Shown: positions 63,908 to 64,000 of the stretch, piece by piece
Layout: the number at the start of each line of letters is the position of its first letter
Position numbering within the stretch: the first letter of the stretch is position 1
Assembly: GCA_964433555.1 (NCBI GenBank)
Contig: CAYSRG010000002.1
Coordinates: forward strand, 1 to 64,000
Source of the DNA: Stramentimicrobium sp964433555
GTDB taxonomy: Bacteria; Atribacterota; Phoenicimicrobiia; Phoenicimicrobiales; Stramentimicrobiaceae
Reading direction: 5' to 3'
Length of the DNA stretch: 64,000 nt
The notes under the pieces: generated by a model
Told to the model about the DNA's origin: nothing
Seen by the model: only the letters and a program-made list of their open reading frames with translations
Database searches by the model: none
Made by a program: the position numbers and the translations under genes

Positions 63908-64000
63908 CTTTGACTCCTCTAAGTATAAAAATTGTAAATTAATCTAATCTCAGATTACCATTTCAATGCTCCTAAATACTACCAATACATTTATATATCA

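Noticed and set aside
1..64000. CRISPR array, tRNA or rRNA genes
   Set aside because: No regularly spaced repeats and no tRNA T-loop or rRNA-like blocks were noticed on either strand; small ones could be missed by eye.

Overview
The window comes from an AT-rich (roughly one third GC) anaerobic, fermentative bacterium. It has lactate oxidation through an Etf-linked dehydrogenase, 2-hydroxyacyl-CoA dehydratase-type activases, tripartite and ABC importers, TPP-riboswitch control, B12-free salvage genes and an OLE-type large RNA. The mix fits a thermophilic or subsurface anaerobe such as a clostridial lineage or Atribacterota; I cannot decide between these from sequence alone. Most genes lie on the minus strand. 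No rRNA, tRNA, phage or CRISPR array is visible.

Layout. 0.2-8.3 kb: three exported proteins in a row (a small one, a PPC/BACON multidomain protein, a 1548-residue PKD/beta-propeller protein). 8.5-12.4 kb: an activase with two 2-hydroxyacyl-CoA dehydratase-like proteins, behind an exported-looking PIMT. 12.7-13.4 kb: two small ORFs that look like a sigma factor split into region 2 and region 4. 13.5-17.9 kb: pseudouridine breakdown (PsuG, PsuK), lipoate genes (LipA, LipB) and a flavin reductase. 18.0-25.8 kb: a catabolic operon (SDR, TctABC importer, GarR-like reductase, split transketolase) with a FadR-type GntR regulator; I find matching palindromic operators at both promoters. 26.2-39.8 kb: single housekeeping genes, several concerning protein or DNA damage (asparaginase, PIMT-like, Ogt, endonuclease V, CinA), plus a MATE exporter and an EamA transporter. 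40.2-43.3 kb: MscL with a zinc ribbon, a dead HlyD-like gene, then the highlight: a ~570-nt GC-richer structured RNA closed by a 10-bp terminal stem, followed by an OapA-like membrane protein (the OLE RNA arrangement), and a strongly promoted 17-codon micro-ORF. 43.5-49.1 kb: acetyltransferase, HD hydrolase, LiaF-like protein, methyltransferase, and a TPP-riboswitch-controlled thiamine/HMP uptake operon. 49.2-58.1 kb: a branched-chain amino-acid type ABC importer flanked by four damaged genes (panB, P1 peptidase, M20 deacylase, class III aminotransferase). 58.3-59.2 kb: an eroded insertion sequence with terminal inverted repeats whose end supplies a -35 box for a hybrid promoter pointing at the importer operon. 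59.3-63.9 kb: LarA, GlcD-type dehydrogenase, EtfA and EtfB, a lactate racemase plus Etf-lactate dehydrogenase module.

How it works together. The organism appears to live on small organic acids and amino-acid-like substrates taken up by binding-protein-dependent importers, oxidises lactate with Etf, and handles spontaneous protein and nucleic-acid damage. The amino-acid/peptide catabolic cassette at 49-58 kb is being lost. The OLE/OapA locus stands alone rather than inside the isoprenoid/DNA-repair gene neighbourhood known from Bacillota.
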